Shown: positions 53,781 through 63,648 of the stretch, one piece after another
Position numbering within the stretch: the stretch's first letter is position 1
How the letters are laid out: every line of letters starts with the position of its first letter
Source: JAJUFS01 sp964599565
GTDB lineage: Bacteria; Pseudomonadota; Gammaproteobacteria; Natronospirales; JAJUFS01
NCBI GenBank assembly: GCA_964599565.1
Contig: CAZRFE010000004.1
Span: 1-64,000 of the forward strand
DNA length: 64,000 nucleotides
Direction of reading: 5' to 3'
The notes under the pieces: model-generated
What the model was told of the DNA's origin: nothing
What the model saw: the letters and a program-made list of their open reading frames with translations, nothing else
Databases searched by the model: none
Program-made: the position numbers and the translations under genes

Positions 53781-55484
53781 ATGGAACACTTCGACTTCCA
53801 CCGCGATGCCGAAGGCGAAGAATGGCTGAACGTCCCGTTGCGCGGCCGCGCGCTGCTGTGCCACCCGCTGTACAACAAGGGAACGGCGTTCGATGCGAAC
53901 GAACGCGCCGCGTTCGCGCTGACGGGACTGCTGCCTGATCACGTCGCGAGCCTCGGCGAGCAGGAGCGCCGCGCGTACGAGCACATCACGCGCAAGGTCG
54001 ACCCGCTGGAACGCTACATCGGCCTCGCGGCATTGCAGGATCGCAATGAAGTCCTGTTCTACCGCTTGCTGCAGAAACACCTCGAGGAATTCCTGCCCAT
54101 CGTCTACACGCCGACGGTCGGCGAAGCCTGCCAGAAATTCAGTCACATCTTCCGCCGCGGGCGCGGCGTGTGGATCACGCCGGCGCATCGCGGAAATATC
54201 GCAAACGTGCTGGAAACCGCGGCATTTCGCGATATCGCCCTCGTGGTTGCAACAGACTCAGAACGCATCCTCGGCCTTGGCGACCTCGGCGCGGGCGGCA
54301 TGGGAATTCCCATCGGCAAGCTGGCGCTGTACACGGTCGGTGCGGGCATCCATCCGGCGCGCACGCTGCCGGTATGTCTCGACGTCGGCACGGACAACCG
54401 CGACCTGCTGAACGATCCGCTGTACATCGGCTGGCGGCAGCCACGCCTGCGCGGCGCAGACTATGACGCGCTGGTCGAGGAATTCGTGGAAGCGTTGCAC
54501 GCGACGTTCCCCGGCGTGCTGCTGCAATGGGAAGACTTCAAGAAATCGAACGCATTCCGCCTGCTCGACCGTTACCGCGAACGCCTTCTTTCGTTCAACG
54601 ACGACATCCAGGGCACTGCGTCCGTTGCGCTCGCCGGCGTCATCGCGGCGTCGCGCGCAACGTCCGTGCCGCTTGCGCAACAGCGCATCGTGATACTTGG
54701 CGCGGGCGCAGCGGGCGTCGGCATCGCGCGACAGTTGCGCGACGCCCTGCAGCGCGAAGGTCTCGGCGCGGACGATGTTCGCCGTGCGATCGCCGTGCTC
54801 GATTCGCGCGGACTGCTCGTTGACGACCGCGCGCATGACGACGAACACAAGCGCGAATTTTCATGGCCTGTGTCCATAGCCGCCGCCGCGGGACTCACCG
54901 GCGAAAGCGATCTTTCCTCGGTGGTCGAGGCGCTCCATCCCACCGTGCTGATCGGCACATCCGGGCAACCCGGCGCGTTCGATGAACGCGCGGTTCGCGC
55001 CATGGCCGCAGGCGTTGCGCGGCCGGTGATCCTGCCCTTTTCCAACCCGACGAGTTTTTCCGAGGCAAGGCCCGCAGACCTGCTGGAATGGACCGCGGGG
55101 CGCGCCCTGATCGCAACCGGCAGTCCGTTCGAGGCGGTGGAGTTTCGCGGCGAACGCCGCGAGTTCGGCCAGGGCAACAACGTCTACATCTTTCCGGGCG
55201 TGGGTCTCGGCGCGCTCGCGGCGCGCGCAACGCGCATCGATGACCGGCTGTTCACGGTTGCGGCAGAGGCGCTGGCAGCGAACGTCAGCGAGGAATTCCT
55301 CGCCCGGGGCCGGCTCTTCCCCGCACTCTCGCACCTGCGCGAACTCAGCCGGAGCATCGCGGTCGCGGTCGCCATGGAGGCCGTGCGCCTGGGACATGCT
55401 CCCGCCGCGCCGCCCGAGGAACTGGTGAAGCGGGTCGATGCACTGGTATGGGAGCCGCGCTATCCGCGCCTGACAGCAACGTAA
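53781..55484 (+). CDS. maeA: NAD-dependent malic enzyme (SfcA/MaeA type)
   Basis: A 567-residue enzyme, the same length as E. coli SfcA (565). It converts malate to pyruvate and CO2 while reducing NAD. Motifs: IVYTPTVGEACQKF with the catalytic Tyr region, DLGAGGMGIPIGKL, the metal-site part FNDDIQGTASVALAG and the NAD motif ILGAGAAGVGIARQL. RBS GGGAGAGGG. Housekeeping carbon metabolism; not tied to the neighbours. Confidence 0.95.
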   Translation: MEHFDFHRDAEGEEWLNVPLRGRALLCHPLYNKGTAFDANERAAFALTGLLPDHVASLGEQERRAYEHITRKVDPLERYIGLAALQDRNEVLFYRLLQKHLEEFLPIVYTPTVGEACQKFSHIFRRGRGVWITPAHRGNIANVLETAAFRDIALVVATDSERILGLGDLGAGGMGIPIGKLALYTVGAGIHPARTLPVCLDVGTDNRDLLNDPLYIGWRQPRLRGADYDALVEEFVEALHATFPGVLLQWEDFKKSNAFRLLDRYRERLLSFNDDIQGTASVALAGVIAASRATSVPLAQQRIVILGAGAAGVGIARQLRDALQREGLGADDVRRAIAVLDSRGLLVDDRAHDDEHKREFSWPVSIAAAAGLTGESDLSSVVEALHPTVLIGTSGQPGAFDERAVRAMAAGVARPVILPFSNPTSFSEARPADLLEWTAGRALIATGSPFEAVEFRGERREFGQGNNVYIFPGVGLGALAARATRIDDRLFTVAAEALAANVSEEFLARGRLFPALSHLRELSRSIAVAVAMEAVRLGHAPAAPPEELVKRVDALVWEPRYPRLTAT

Positions 55485-55519
55485 TGTCATTTATAAGTTA
55501 ATCTTGCAACCCTTTGATA

Positions 55520-55999
55520 ATGAATGAATTGAACTACGAAGGCACGCTCGCGCTCGCCGATGGATACCGCGTCATCGTCCTCAGCGTCGGAAGTGTCGAC
55601 CGTTGCTATCCCATCGGGCCGAACGGGCATCCGCTCGCGCGCACCGGCTATCCATCCATCGACGAGGCCAAGCAGCGGATCGCGGAATTCCGCGCCGCGG
55701 GACACTCGCCGGATGTGGACCGCCTGCCGCCGAGCGCGTTGCCGCCGGATCGCCGCCTGCCGCTGGAACCCCTGATGGACACCGTCATGCGCGTCGAGAT
55801 CCGCGGCATCTACGTGGCGCTGCTCGGCATCGTGCTCGGCGGCGATGCGGTGATGTGGATACTCGAACTGCCCTCCCGCCACAACACGCGCACAAGCAAG
55901 ATCTACCGCGAGGAATCCGCGGCGGTTGAAGCCTACGAAGCGCTGTGCGTCGAACTCTCCCACAAGTACATCACCCAGCATCTCGACGACGGCGCGTGA
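55520..55999 (+). CDS. Conserved-looking protein of unknown function
   Basis: A 159-residue soluble protein, start ATG 55520 (a TTG six bases upstream is the alternative; the RBS is weak). The first 70 residues look like a compact strand-rich domain (YRVIVLSVGSVDRCYPIG); PSIDEAKQRIAEFRAAG is a helix. No known motif or signal peptide. It lies between malic enzyme and a PilZ gene in the same direction. Codon use is like its neighbours, so it is probably real. Confidence 0.6.
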   Translation: MNELNYEGTLALADGYRVIVLSVGSVDRCYPIGPNGHPLARTGYPSIDEAKQRIAEFRAAGHSPDVDRLPPSALPPDRRLPLEPLMDTVMRVEIRGIYVALLGIVLGGDAVMWILELPSRHNTRTSKIYREESAAVEAYEALCVELSHKYITQHLDDGA

Positions 56000-56093
56000 T
56001 GCGCGCAACTCGACGCGTACAGCGCGCTATGTCAGGATTGGCCCGCCGCGGCGCGGCATACGTTCATGCATGGAATCTGGCGGGGGGCCGGAA

Positions 56094-56471
56094 ATGTCTA
56101 AGGAACGCAGGGATTTTCCGCGCATCGAAACCGAGCACTCGGTGGAAGTGATCGACGCGGACGGCGGCGTGTTTCCAACGCTCGCCCTCGATCTTTCACT
56201 GACCGGCATGCAACTGCTCTGCGACGGGCCAACCGCGGAACGTATCGCGCCGGGCGGTGTCACAGACCAGGACGCGCCGCGCGAATTCGACGTCCGCCTC
56301 GGCATCCGCCTGCGCGACACCGGCCGTCGCCGGCTTCGCATCCGTTGCCAGGTGATGAGCGTACGCACGGCGCAGGCCGACGACTTCCGCATCGGCGTTC
56401 GGTTCATCCGTTTTGAAAACGACAGCTACCACGCGCTCGAAGCCTATATTGATGAGTCGCTGCCCGATTGA
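56094..56471 (+). CDS. PilZ-domain c-di-GMP receptor
   Basis: A 125-residue single PilZ domain. The c-di-GMP signature is present: RDFPR (RxxxR) near the N-terminus and DLSLTG (D/NxSxxG). It binds c-di-GMP and changes an unknown partner. ATG 56094 has a G-rich RBS; upstream frame is arginine-rich noise. It is closely similar in layout to the PilZ protein at 58237-58638, including GMQLxCD and IAPxG. Confidence 0.88.
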   Translation: MSKERRDFPRIETEHSVEVIDADGGVFPTLALDLSLTGMQLLCDGPTAERIAPGGVTDQDAPREFDVRLGIRLRDTGRRRLRIRCQVMSVRTAQADDFRIGVRFIRFENDSYHALEAYIDESLPD

Positions 56472-56521
56472 ATGACGGCGCCCCGCGCCGTCCTGATCCC
56501 CACATGCAACCGGAATACGCC

Positions 56522-58114
56522 ATGAAACACGTCCCGGCGCGCCTGCCGCTCCTGCTCCTCCTGCTTTTTTTCACGAACATCGCCAGCGCCGCCATTCCTG
56601 CAGCGCCGGATCGCGACGAAGGCGAAGGCCCGTACAAGCGGCTGATCCTGCGCGGCGGCATCCTCGTTGACGGCACCGGCGCACCGCCGCGCGGCCCGGT
56701 CGACATCGTCATCGAAGGCGATCGCATCACCAGCATCAAGATGGTCGGTTATCCGAAGGTGCCGATCGATCCCGCCGATCGTCCCACGGCAGGGCCAGGC
56801 GACCGCGAACTGGATGTCAGCGGCATGTATGTGCTGCCGGGTTTCATCGACATGCACGGTCACATCGGCGGCATGGAACAGGGCACGCCCGCCGAATACG
56901 TCTTCAAGCTGTGGATGGGTCACGGCATCACGACGATCCGCGACCCCGGCAGCGGCAACGGTCTTGACTGGGTGCTGGAGCACAAGCGGAAAAGCGCCGC
57001 GAATGAAATCACCGCGCCGCGCATCGAGGCGTACACGTTCTTCGGCCAGGGTCATGCAGGACCGATACGCACGCCGGAACAGGCGCGCGAGTGGATGCGC
57101 CGGCAGGCGCGCGCCGGCGCCGATGGCGTGAAACTGTTCGGCGCGCCGCCGGACGTATTGCGTGCCGCACTCGATGAAGCGCGCACGCTTGGCCTGCGCA
57201 CGGCAATGCATAACGCGCAGCTCGATGTCGCGCGCGCCAACGCGCTCGATGCTGCGCGCTGGGGCCTGACGACGATGGAACACTGGTACGGACTGCCGGA
57301 GGCAATGTTCGAAGACCGCACCGTCCAGGACTACCCCGCGAACTACAACTACTACGACGAACAGCATCGCTTCACCGAAGCGGGCAAGCTCTGGGCGCAG
57401 GCAGCTGCACCCGGCAGCGCGAAATGGAACGCCGTGCGCGATGAAATGATCTCGCTGGATTTCACGCTCAACCCCACGTTCACCATCTACGAGGCAAGCC
57501 GCGATCTCATGGCCGCGCGCCGTGCGGAATGGCACGACGAATACACGCTGCCCTCGCTGTGGGCGTTCTTCCAGCCGGACCGGAAATCGCACGGTTCGTA
57601 CTGGTTCGACTGGAGCACGGCGGATGAAATTGCATGGAAGGAAAACTACCGGCGCTGGATGCGCTTCGTGAAGGACTACAACGACCACGGCGGCCGCGTG
57701 ACGACCGGCTCGGATTCCGGCTACATCTTCAAGATCTACGGATTCGGTTACATCGAGGAACTTGAACTGCTGCAGGAAGCCGGCCTGCATCCGCTGGAAG
57801 TCGTGCGCGCCGCGACGCTCAACGGCGCGCAGGCGCTCGGTCTCGACAAGGACATCGGTTCCATCGAGCCCGGCAAGTTCGCCGACCTTGTCGTCGTGCC
57901 TGCGAACCCGCTCGCGAACTTCAAGGTGCTCTACGGCACCGGTGCGATTCGCGTCACCGACGACAACAAGGTTGTGCGCGTCGGCGGCGTGCGCTGGACG
58001 ATCAAGGACGGCATTGTCTATGACGCACCTGCACTGCTCGAAGACGTGCGCGAAATTGTCGCTGCCGCAAAGCAGGCAGAGGGCGTGAAGGAGCTCCGCC
58101 AGCCGGGAAGGTGA
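56522..58114 (+). CDS. Secreted amidohydrolase (imidazolonepropionase-like)
   Basis: A 530-residue protein with a signal peptide (LLLLLLFFTNIASA). The amidohydrolase fold shows GFIDMHGHIGG (first metal HxH), a lysine in GVKLFGAPPD, TAMHNAQ and TMEHWYG (metal histidines), and TTGSDSGY (metal Asp). The C-terminus carries EPGKFADLVVV, closing the composite domain. Substrate unknown; secreted members include prolidase-like and dipeptide-cleaving enzymes. ATG 56522 has GGAA upstream. It lies between two PilZ genes. Confidence 0.87.
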   Translation: MKHVPARLPLLLLLLFFTNIASAAIPAAPDRDEGEGPYKRLILRGGILVDGTGAPPRGPVDIVIEGDRITSIKMVGYPKVPIDPADRPTAGPGDRELDVSGMYVLPGFIDMHGHIGGMEQGTPAEYVFKLWMGHGITTIRDPGSGNGLDWVLEHKRKSAANEITAPRIEAYTFFGQGHAGPIRTPEQAREWMRRQARAGADGVKLFGAPPDVLRAALDEARTLGLRTAMHNAQLDVARANALDAARWGLTTMEHWYGLPEAMFEDRTVQDYPANYNYYDEQHRFTEAGKLWAQAAAPGSAKWNAVRDEMISLDFTLNPTFTIYEASRDLMAARRAEWHDEYTLPSLWAFFQPDRKSHGSYWFDWSTADEIAWKENYRRWMRFVKDYNDHGGRVTTGSDSGYIFKIYGFGYIEELELLQEAGLHPLEVVRAATLNGAQALGLDKDIGSIEPGKFADLVVVPANPLANFKVLYGTGAIRVTDDNKVVRVGGVRWTIKDGIVYDAPALLEDVREIVAAAKQAEGVKELRQPGR

Positions 58115-58236
58115 TCGGTACACGCTCCCCTGCCTTCGCTTTATACTCGGCATCCTCCACGACGGCAGGACGCAGTCGTACTGTCCCGCCGCGCACGACG
58201 GCGGACCCGACACTACAAGAAACAGGGGACAGGCTG

Positions 58237-58638
58237 GTGGTGAGCACGAAGTCGACAGCCGAACGCCGGCTTTACAAGCGATTCGAAACGGACATTCCCG
58301 TCGAAGTGCTTGCCGAAGGCGGCGACGTTTTTGAAGCGCGCTGCCTCAACATCTCGCTGGCGGGCATGCAGCTCCGCTGCGATCGCGAAACCGTCCAGGG
58401 CATCGCGCCGAAAGGTGAGAAGACCACGCCGGACCAGTCGCCCGTCGCGCGCATCCGCTTCGAACTGCCGCGCGCGGGCGATGCGCATCCTGTCGAAGCG
58501 GACTGCCGCATCGTGCTCGTACGGCGCGTGTCGGAACGCGAATACCACGTACACATGCAGTATGAATTCTTCCAGGGCAACGGCTACAACGAGCTGGAGG
58601 ATTTCGTCGACGCCATGCTCGAACATTCGCCGCTGTGA
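58237..58638 (+). CDS. Second PilZ-domain protein
   Basis: About 133 residues. RLYKR (RxxxR) and NISLAG (NxSxxG) are intact, so c-di-GMP binding is expected. Likely starts at one of two adjacent GTG codons (58237 or 58240), with AGGGGA about 8 nt upstream; the open frame to 58111 has no other good start. A possible -10 (TATACT at 58142) lies about 90 nt upstream. It is a paralogue of the protein at 56094-56471. Confidence 0.83.
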   Translation: MVSTKSTAERRLYKRFETDIPVEVLAEGGDVFEARCLNISLAGMQLRCDRETVQGIAPKGEKTTPDQSPVARIRFELPRAGDAHPVEADCRIVLVRRVSEREYHVHMQYEFFQGNGYNELEDFVDAMLEHSPL

Positions 58639-58661
58639 TTCCCGGCAACAAGGAGAAAACC

Positions 58662-60347
58662 ATGAAGAAGACCACCACCCTGCTCGCCGGCACGGCGCTT
58701 TGCCTCGCGCTCGCGGCGTGCGGCCAGAACAATGACGGCCAGGAAGAAGCATCCGCGGCCGACGTGAACGAAACGGCAACGGCGAGCGTGAACGAATACG
58801 TCGCAGCGCGCGGCGACATCTATGCAACCGTCGCACTCGATGCGGACATCTCCGCGCTTTCGGACAACCGGAAGCGGATGATCGCGAAGCTCATCGATGC
58901 ATCGGTGATCATGGATGATCTCTTCTGGATGCAGGCGTACGGCGATCGCTCGGCCCTGCTCGCCGGCATCGACGATCCGAAGGTACGCCGCTTCGTCGAA
59001 ATCAACTACGGTCCCTGGGACCGCCTTGCGAACGAAGAACCGTTCATCGAAGGCGTGGGCGAGAAACCGCTCGGCGCGAATTTCTATCCGCAGGACATGA
59101 CGCGCGAGGAATTCGATGCCTGGGAGCAGCCCGGCAAGCAGAACCAGTATTCGGTCGTGCGTCGCGATGCCGAGGGCAACCTCACGCTCGTTCCCTACCA
59201 CGTCCTGCATGCGACGGAACTGGAGCGCGCGGCAGCGCTGCTGCGTGAAGCCGCCGACCTTGCCGAGACCGAATCGTTCGCGAACTACCTCAGGCTGCGC
59301 GCAACCGCGCTGCTCGCCGACGACTACCAGGCGAGCGATCTTGCATGGATGGACATGAAGGACAACGTCGTCGAACTCGTCTACGGACCGATCGAAACCT
59401 ATGAAGACCGGCTGTTCGGTTATCGCGCGGCGTACGAATCCTACGTGCTGCTGAAGGACATGGAATGGAGCGAGCGTCTTGCACGCTTCGCGCAGTACCT
59501 GCCCGAGCTGCAGCGCGGCCTCCCCGTTCCCGATGCCTACAAGCAGGAAATGCCGGGCTCCGATGCCGACCTGAACGCCTACGACGTGCTCTATTACGCC
59601 GGGCACAGCAACGCCGGCTCGAAGACGATTGCCATCAACCTGCCGAACGACGAGGAAGTGCAGCTCGCCAAGGGCACACGCCGCCTGCAGCTGAAGAATG
59701 CGATGCGCGCGAAGTTCGACCGCATCATGCTGCCGATCGCGGGAATGCTCATCGCCGAGGACCAGCGCAAGCACGTCACGTTCGACGCGTTCTTCGCAAA
59801 CACCATGTTCCATGAAGTCGCGCACGGGCTCGGCATCAAGAACACGCTCGACGGCGAACAGACCGTTCGCGAAGCCCTGCTCGAGCATGCAGGCAGCATG
59901 GAAGAAGGCAAGGCGGACATCCTCGGGCTTTACATGGTCGGCGAACTGCAGAAGAAGGGAGAACTCGACGGCGAGATGATGGATTACTACACCACGTTCC
60001 TCGCCGGCATCTTCCGCTCGGTGCGCTTCGGCGCATCCAGCGCGCACGGCCAGGCGAACATGGTGCGCTTCAATTACTTCAAGGAAGCGGGCGCATTCAC
60101 GCGCGACCCGGCGAGCGGCGCGTACCGCGTGAATTTCGAGAAGATGCAGCAGGCGATCGCGGACCTGTCACGCCTGATCCTCACGCTGCAGGGCGACGGC
60201 GATTACGCCGGTGTCGGGAAACTCCTGCAGGAGAAAGGCAGCATCGATGCCGAGCTGCAGGCGGATCTCGATCGCCTCGCCGATGCGGACATTCCTGTCG
60301 ATGTCGTGTTCGAGCAGGGCAAGAAGGTTCTTGGACTGAGCGAATGA
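58662..60347 (+). CDS. Lipoprotein zinc peptidase, M49 (dipeptidyl-peptidase III)-like
   Basis: A 561-residue protein with a lipoprotein signal (lipobox LALAAC at about 18-23). The zinc motif is FHEVAHGLG (His384, Glu385, His388) with the third ligand in EEGKAD (Glu414/415), the pair typical of bacterial M49-like gluzincins; the classical M49 motif is HExxxH, here HExxH. It may trim dipeptides in the periplasm. Strong RBS (AAGGAG). A bidirectional terminator follows. Confidence 0.82.
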   Translation: MKKTTTLLAGTALCLALAACGQNNDGQEEASAADVNETATASVNEYVAARGDIYATVALDADISALSDNRKRMIAKLIDASVIMDDLFWMQAYGDRSALLAGIDDPKVRRFVEINYGPWDRLANEEPFIEGVGEKPLGANFYPQDMTREEFDAWEQPGKQNQYSVVRRDAEGNLTLVPYHVLHATELERAAALLREAADLAETESFANYLRLRATALLADDYQASDLAWMDMKDNVVELVYGPIETYEDRLFGYRAAYESYVLLKDMEWSERLARFAQYLPELQRGLPVPDAYKQEMPGSDADLNAYDVLYYAGHSNAGSKTIAINLPNDEEVQLAKGTRRLQLKNAMRAKFDRIMLPIAGMLIAEDQRKHVTFDAFFANTMFHEVAHGLGIKNTLDGEQTVREALLEHAGSMEEGKADILGLYMVGELQKKGELDGEMMDYYTTFLAGIFRSVRFGASSAHGQANMVRFNYFKEAGAFTRDPASGAYRVNFEKMQQAIADLSRLILTLQGDGDYAGVGKLLQEKGSIDAELQADLDRLADADIPVDVVFEQGKKVLGLSE

Positions 60348-60366
60348 CGCGACGGACGTGACGCGC

Positions 60367-60399
60367 AAAAAAAAGCCGGGCCCTGCCCGGCTTTTTTTT
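60367..60399. terminator. Bidirectional terminator
   Basis: Stem AGCCGGGC/GCCCGGCT with a CCT loop, eight A on one side and eight T on the other. It ends both the peptidase gene (plus) and the MaoC gene operon (minus). Confidence 0.92.
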
Positions 60400-60406
60400 C
60401 GATTCG

Positions 60407-61303
60407 TCACTTCACCGCTTCCAGCCTTCCCTCCACCAGTATCCGTCCTTTGCGCGCATCCGTCAGCGCGAACACCTCGTCGGGACTGCGATCGGAGAGA
60501 CAGAAGTTGCCGAACGCCGGCAGCAGTACCGGCGAGCGGAACTGCGCTTCAAGCCGCTTGCCGACAAGCTCGATGCCGCGCGTTTCAAGCACGGCGAGAC
60601 AGCGCGCGAGCGAATACATGCCATGCGCGATGGGCAGCTTGAAGCCGAAACGCTTCGCGGTGAACGGCCACAGGTGAATCGGATTCCAGTCGCCCGAGAC
60701 GCGCGCGTAGCGCCGTCCCGTATCCTCGGGAAACTGCATGTGCAGCAGCGGTACGAAACGGTTCGCATCGCCCTCCCGTCCGCGCCGCGCGGGACGCACG
60801 CGACGCGAGGGATCCGGTTTCAGGAAGGAAATTTCCTCGCGCCAGACACATTCCCCATCGCGCAGCAGATCGGTATCAAGACGGAACAGCCAGCCGTGTT
60901 CCACATCCTCGGGCCCCGTCATGACGCATTCGATGTCGAGCCGATCGGCGGCGCGAAGCGGCGCACGCCATTCGACCGCCTGGCCGAGATGCACGAGTCC
61001 CGCGAGACGAAGCGGAAACGCATCCGAATCCAGCAGGTTGAGTTGCAGCGGCGTTGCCATGACGTGGGGGTAAAGCGGCGGCATGCGGTCCGGCGGACCT
61101 TCGCCGCAGACATGACGATAGCCGGCGATATCCTCCGCCCTGGCGCGAACGCCGCGTTGCCGGTAGATGATCCGTGGAACGGCCTCGCCCGGACTCCAGT
61201 CCGCACCGCGCTGGAACAGCATGCCTGCATAGATGCGCCACAGCGGCTTCGGCCGATCAAGCTCGACCACGGGCGCACGCAGCGCGAGCGGATGACCGTT
61301 CAT
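60407..61303 (-). CDS. MaoC-like hydratase (double hotdog)
   Basis: A 298-residue protein. The C-terminal hotdog carries the hydratase-2 motif YARVSGDWNPIHL with the catalytic Asp and His, then AHGMYSLARCL. The N-terminal half (about 30-150) looks like a second, degenerate hotdog. Likely an (R)-specific enoyl-CoA or enoyl-ACP hydratase. Starts at ATG overlapping the DUF6279 gene's stop (ATGA). Confidence 0.85.
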   Translation of the reverse strand: MNGHPLALRAPVVELDRPKPLWRIYAGMLFQRGADWSPGEAVPRIIYRQRGVRARAEDIAGYRHVCGEGPPDRMPPLYPHVMATPLQLNLLDSDAFPLRLAGLVHLGQAVEWRAPLRAADRLDIECVMTGPEDVEHGWLFRLDTDLLRDGECVWREEISFLKPDPSRRVRPARRGREGDANRFVPLLHMQFPEDTGRRYARVSGDWNPIHLWPFTAKRFGFKLPIAHGMYSLARCLAVLETRGIELVGKRLEAQFRSPVLLPAFGNFCLSDRSPDEVFALTDARKGRILVEGRLEAVK

Positions 61304-62217
61304 TGCCGCGTTCCCGCATCCGCAAGCGTGGCGACGCGAATCTCGTCGGGCATCATGTCGACGACGGCTTCGATGTATTCCGCAAGTCTTTCATCGACAT
61401 GGCGGCGCTGTTCGGCATTCAGCGACGCATGCAGGGAAACGATCATCGCGCGGTAGCGCGCGCGATTTTCAGCGGTGCCCGCCTGCAGCGCATCGGGAAG
61501 CGCGTCGCGGCGCAGCCAGTAACCGGCGAGAAAATCCTCGATCTCGCCTTCACCCGGCGATGTGCGCAACAGCGCAACAAGGCGTTCGTTTCGCTCGATG
61601 CGCCATTCCAGCCACATCGGTGCGGTCTCCGTCATCGCACGCAGTTCGTGCGTCAGCATCCGGCGCTGGTCTTCCTCGATCGAACCCGTCCATTCCTCGA
61701 CGTCCTTGAGCGTTTCACCGAGACGGCGTCCCTTGTGATCGTCATCGAGCTCGTCGCGATACTCGTCGGCGTTGTCTGCAAGACGTTCTTCAAGAATGTC
61801 GAGCTGATCGTCATCCAGGCGCGCAAGAATGGCGGCCGCAGCGGGAATGGTTCTCTCGATGCCGAGCGTCGCCAGCGACTCCACGCCATCGAACAGCGCA
61901 TCGATCTCCCCGGCACTGACGCCATCATCGACGGCGGCGCGGGTTTCGACGAGGAAACGGTAGTAGCGCGGCAGTTCATCGCGCGCGTGCAGTGCATGAC
62001 GCGCGCGGAACAGTTCGAGCGCGTGATCTTCCTGGTCGCCCGAGAGGTGGAGATAGTCGTCCACGTAATGGAGCGCGATGCGCGGCGCGAGTTCATAGGT
62101 GAAGGTCGCGACACTGCAACCGGCCATGACGGTCACTGCCGCAACGGCAAGCGTGCGCTGCATCATGCGGCGCACGCGTACCGTGAAGACCGGTGCTGTG
62201 CTGTTCGTGATCGACAT
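61300..62217 (-). CDS. DUF6279-family lipoprotein
   Basis: About 305 residues, with a lipobox (TVMAGC) after a long polar n-region. The rest is helical and rich in acidic and arginine residues, with TYELAPRIALHYVDDYLHL near the N-terminus, the mark of the DUF6279 family. Start uncertain: ATG 62217 chosen; ATG 62166 would begin nearer the hydrophobic core. It follows ccmI with a 43-nt gap. Function unknown. Confidence 0.75.
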   Translation of the reverse strand: MSITNSTAPVFTVRVRRMMQRTLAVAAVTVMAGCSVATFTYELAPRIALHYVDDYLHLSGDQEDHALELFRARHALHARDELPRYYRFLVETRAAVDDGVSAGEIDALFDGVESLATLGIERTIPAAAAILARLDDDQLDILEERLADNADEYRDELDDDHKGRRLGETLKDVEEWTGSIEEDQRRMLTHELRAMTETAPMWLEWRIERNERLVALLRTSPGEGEIEDFLAGYWLRRDALPDALQAGTAENRARYRAMIVSLHASLNAEQRRHVDERLAEYIEAVVDMMPDEIRVATLADAGTRQ

Positions 62218-62260
62218 GGCTGACGCGAAATCCCCGACGAAAACCTGCGCGCTCAGCCTT

Positions 62261-63238
62261 TCATTGTGCGCGCCGGCTGTCCAGTGTGAGTTCAACGGAA
62301 CGCGACGCCGCGGAATTCCATTGCACGGTTCCTTCCACATCGCCGGCGCCGGGTGCGGGATCGCCATCCGCGCTCACGCGCGCCGTCACCATGTACTCGC
62401 CGGCCGGCAATCCGGCGCTGCGCAGCAGATCGTTCGCGGTCAGCGGCAGCGTTTCGGGAAAGTCATAGAACTCCACGCGGCGGGCCGCAAGCGGCAGTCC
62501 GCCCTCGCCTTCGCCGTACGGACGCAGGAAGACGAACAGTATGCCGCCGGCTGGCAGCACGTCACGCATGCCGGGCGTGATGTCGATCTTCACCGTGAGC
62601 AGCGCATCGACAAGCGCGGGATCGATGGATGCAACGCGTCCTTCGACGACCTGGCGGAATTCCGGCGGCAGGTCGCGCGCCAGCAGTTTCTGCCAGCGCT
62701 CGAGCGCTGTGCTGTCGTCGCCGCGCGCCTGTGCGGCAAGTCCGCCGTACCACAGTCCGCGCGGATTCTCCGGATCAAGCGCCAGCGCGCGATCAAACAA
62801 TGCGCCCGCCTCGCCTTCCAGCGTCGAAGGGTCCGCGAGCGCGCGCGCTTCCGCGAAACTCGCGATCAGGTCCGCATCCTCGCCGGGCGTGCGCGTCATG
62901 GCTTCATGGAATGCGTTCGCCGCTTCCTGATAGCGGCCCATCAGCACGTACGCGCGGCCAAGCATCGTCCAGCCTTGCGGATCGTCGGGCGCGCGTTCGA
63001 GCCGCTCGGCAAGCTGCTCGATCATCTGCAGGACATCGCCCGGCTGCTCCGCGACAGTCCCTGGCGGTTCCATGCCGAGATCGGGCCGCCCGATAAGCAG
63101 ATACACCGCGCACGCAACGCCGGCGACGAATACCGCCGACAGCGCCGCTTCGGTTCGGCGCGCGCGCCGCCACAGCGGCACAGCGGCGACCAGCGCTGCC
63201 AGGATCGCCAGCAGCGCAACTCCCAGGAAAAAACTCAA
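62261..63238 (-). CDS. ccmI: Cytochrome c maturation protein CcmI
   Basis: About 325 residues: two N-terminal membrane helices (about 3-20 and 30-45), then TPR repeats (DDPQGWTMLGRAYVLMGRYQEAANAF and further) and a periplasmic C-terminal domain. CcmI binds apocytochrome c and passes it to the haem ligase. There is no ATG; TTG at 63238 overlaps the ccmH stop (TTGA) and has GAGGAG 8 nt upstream. Confidence 0.88.
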   Translation of the reverse strand: MSFFLGVALLAILAALVAAVPLWRRARRTEAALSAVFVAGVACAVYLLIGRPDLGMEPPGTVAEQPGDVLQMIEQLAERLERAPDDPQGWTMLGRAYVLMGRYQEAANAFHEAMTRTPGEDADLIASFAEARALADPSTLEGEAGALFDRALALDPENPRGLWYGGLAAQARGDDSTALERWQKLLARDLPPEFRQVVEGRVASIDPALVDALLTVKIDITPGMRDVLPAGGILFVFLRPYGEGEGGLPLAARRVEFYDFPETLPLTANDLLRSAGLPAGEYMVTARVSADGDPAPGAGDVEGTVQWNSAASRSVELTLDSRRAQ

Positions 63239-63648
63239 GGCGTGGTCTCCTCGTCGATATCGGCGAATCGCATGTGGCGGCGCAAGGTCACGAACAGGAC
63301 AACGGCGCCGATGCCGAGCAGCAGGAACGGACCCGCCCACAAAAGCACGGTGTTCGCCTGGACCGGCGGACGGTAAAGGACAAAATCGCCGTAGCGCGCC
63401 GTGAGATAGGCAATGACTTCGTCATCGCTCTTTCCCGCCGCGATCTGTTCTGCGACCTTGCTGCGCAGATCCAGCGCGAGGTCCGCGTTCGAATCCGCGA
63501 TGGTCTGGTTCTGGCAGACAAGACAGCGCAGTTCGTTGATCAGGTGCTCGTAGCGCGCCTGCTGTTCGGGATTCTCGAAACGAATGTCCGCGCCTTGCGC
63601 CGCGGGAACAAGGACAAGCAACGCAACCAGCATCAATGTGCGCATCAT
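63235..63648 (-). CDS. ccmH: Cytochrome c maturation thioreductase CcmH
   Basis: A 137-residue protein with a signal peptide, the LRCLVCQNQ redox motif (CxxC) followed by SNADLALDLR, and a C-terminal membrane helix (about 102-122). CcmH reduces the apocytochrome CxxCH cysteines. ATG 63648 overlaps the upstream stop (ATGA). Confidence 0.95.
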   Translation of the reverse strand: MMRTLMLVALLVLVPAAQGADIRFENPEQQARYEHLINELRCLVCQNQTIADSNADLALDLRSKVAEQIAAGKSDDEVIAYLTARYGDFVLYRPPVQANTVLLWAGPFLLLGIGAVVLFVTLRRHMRFADIDEETTP

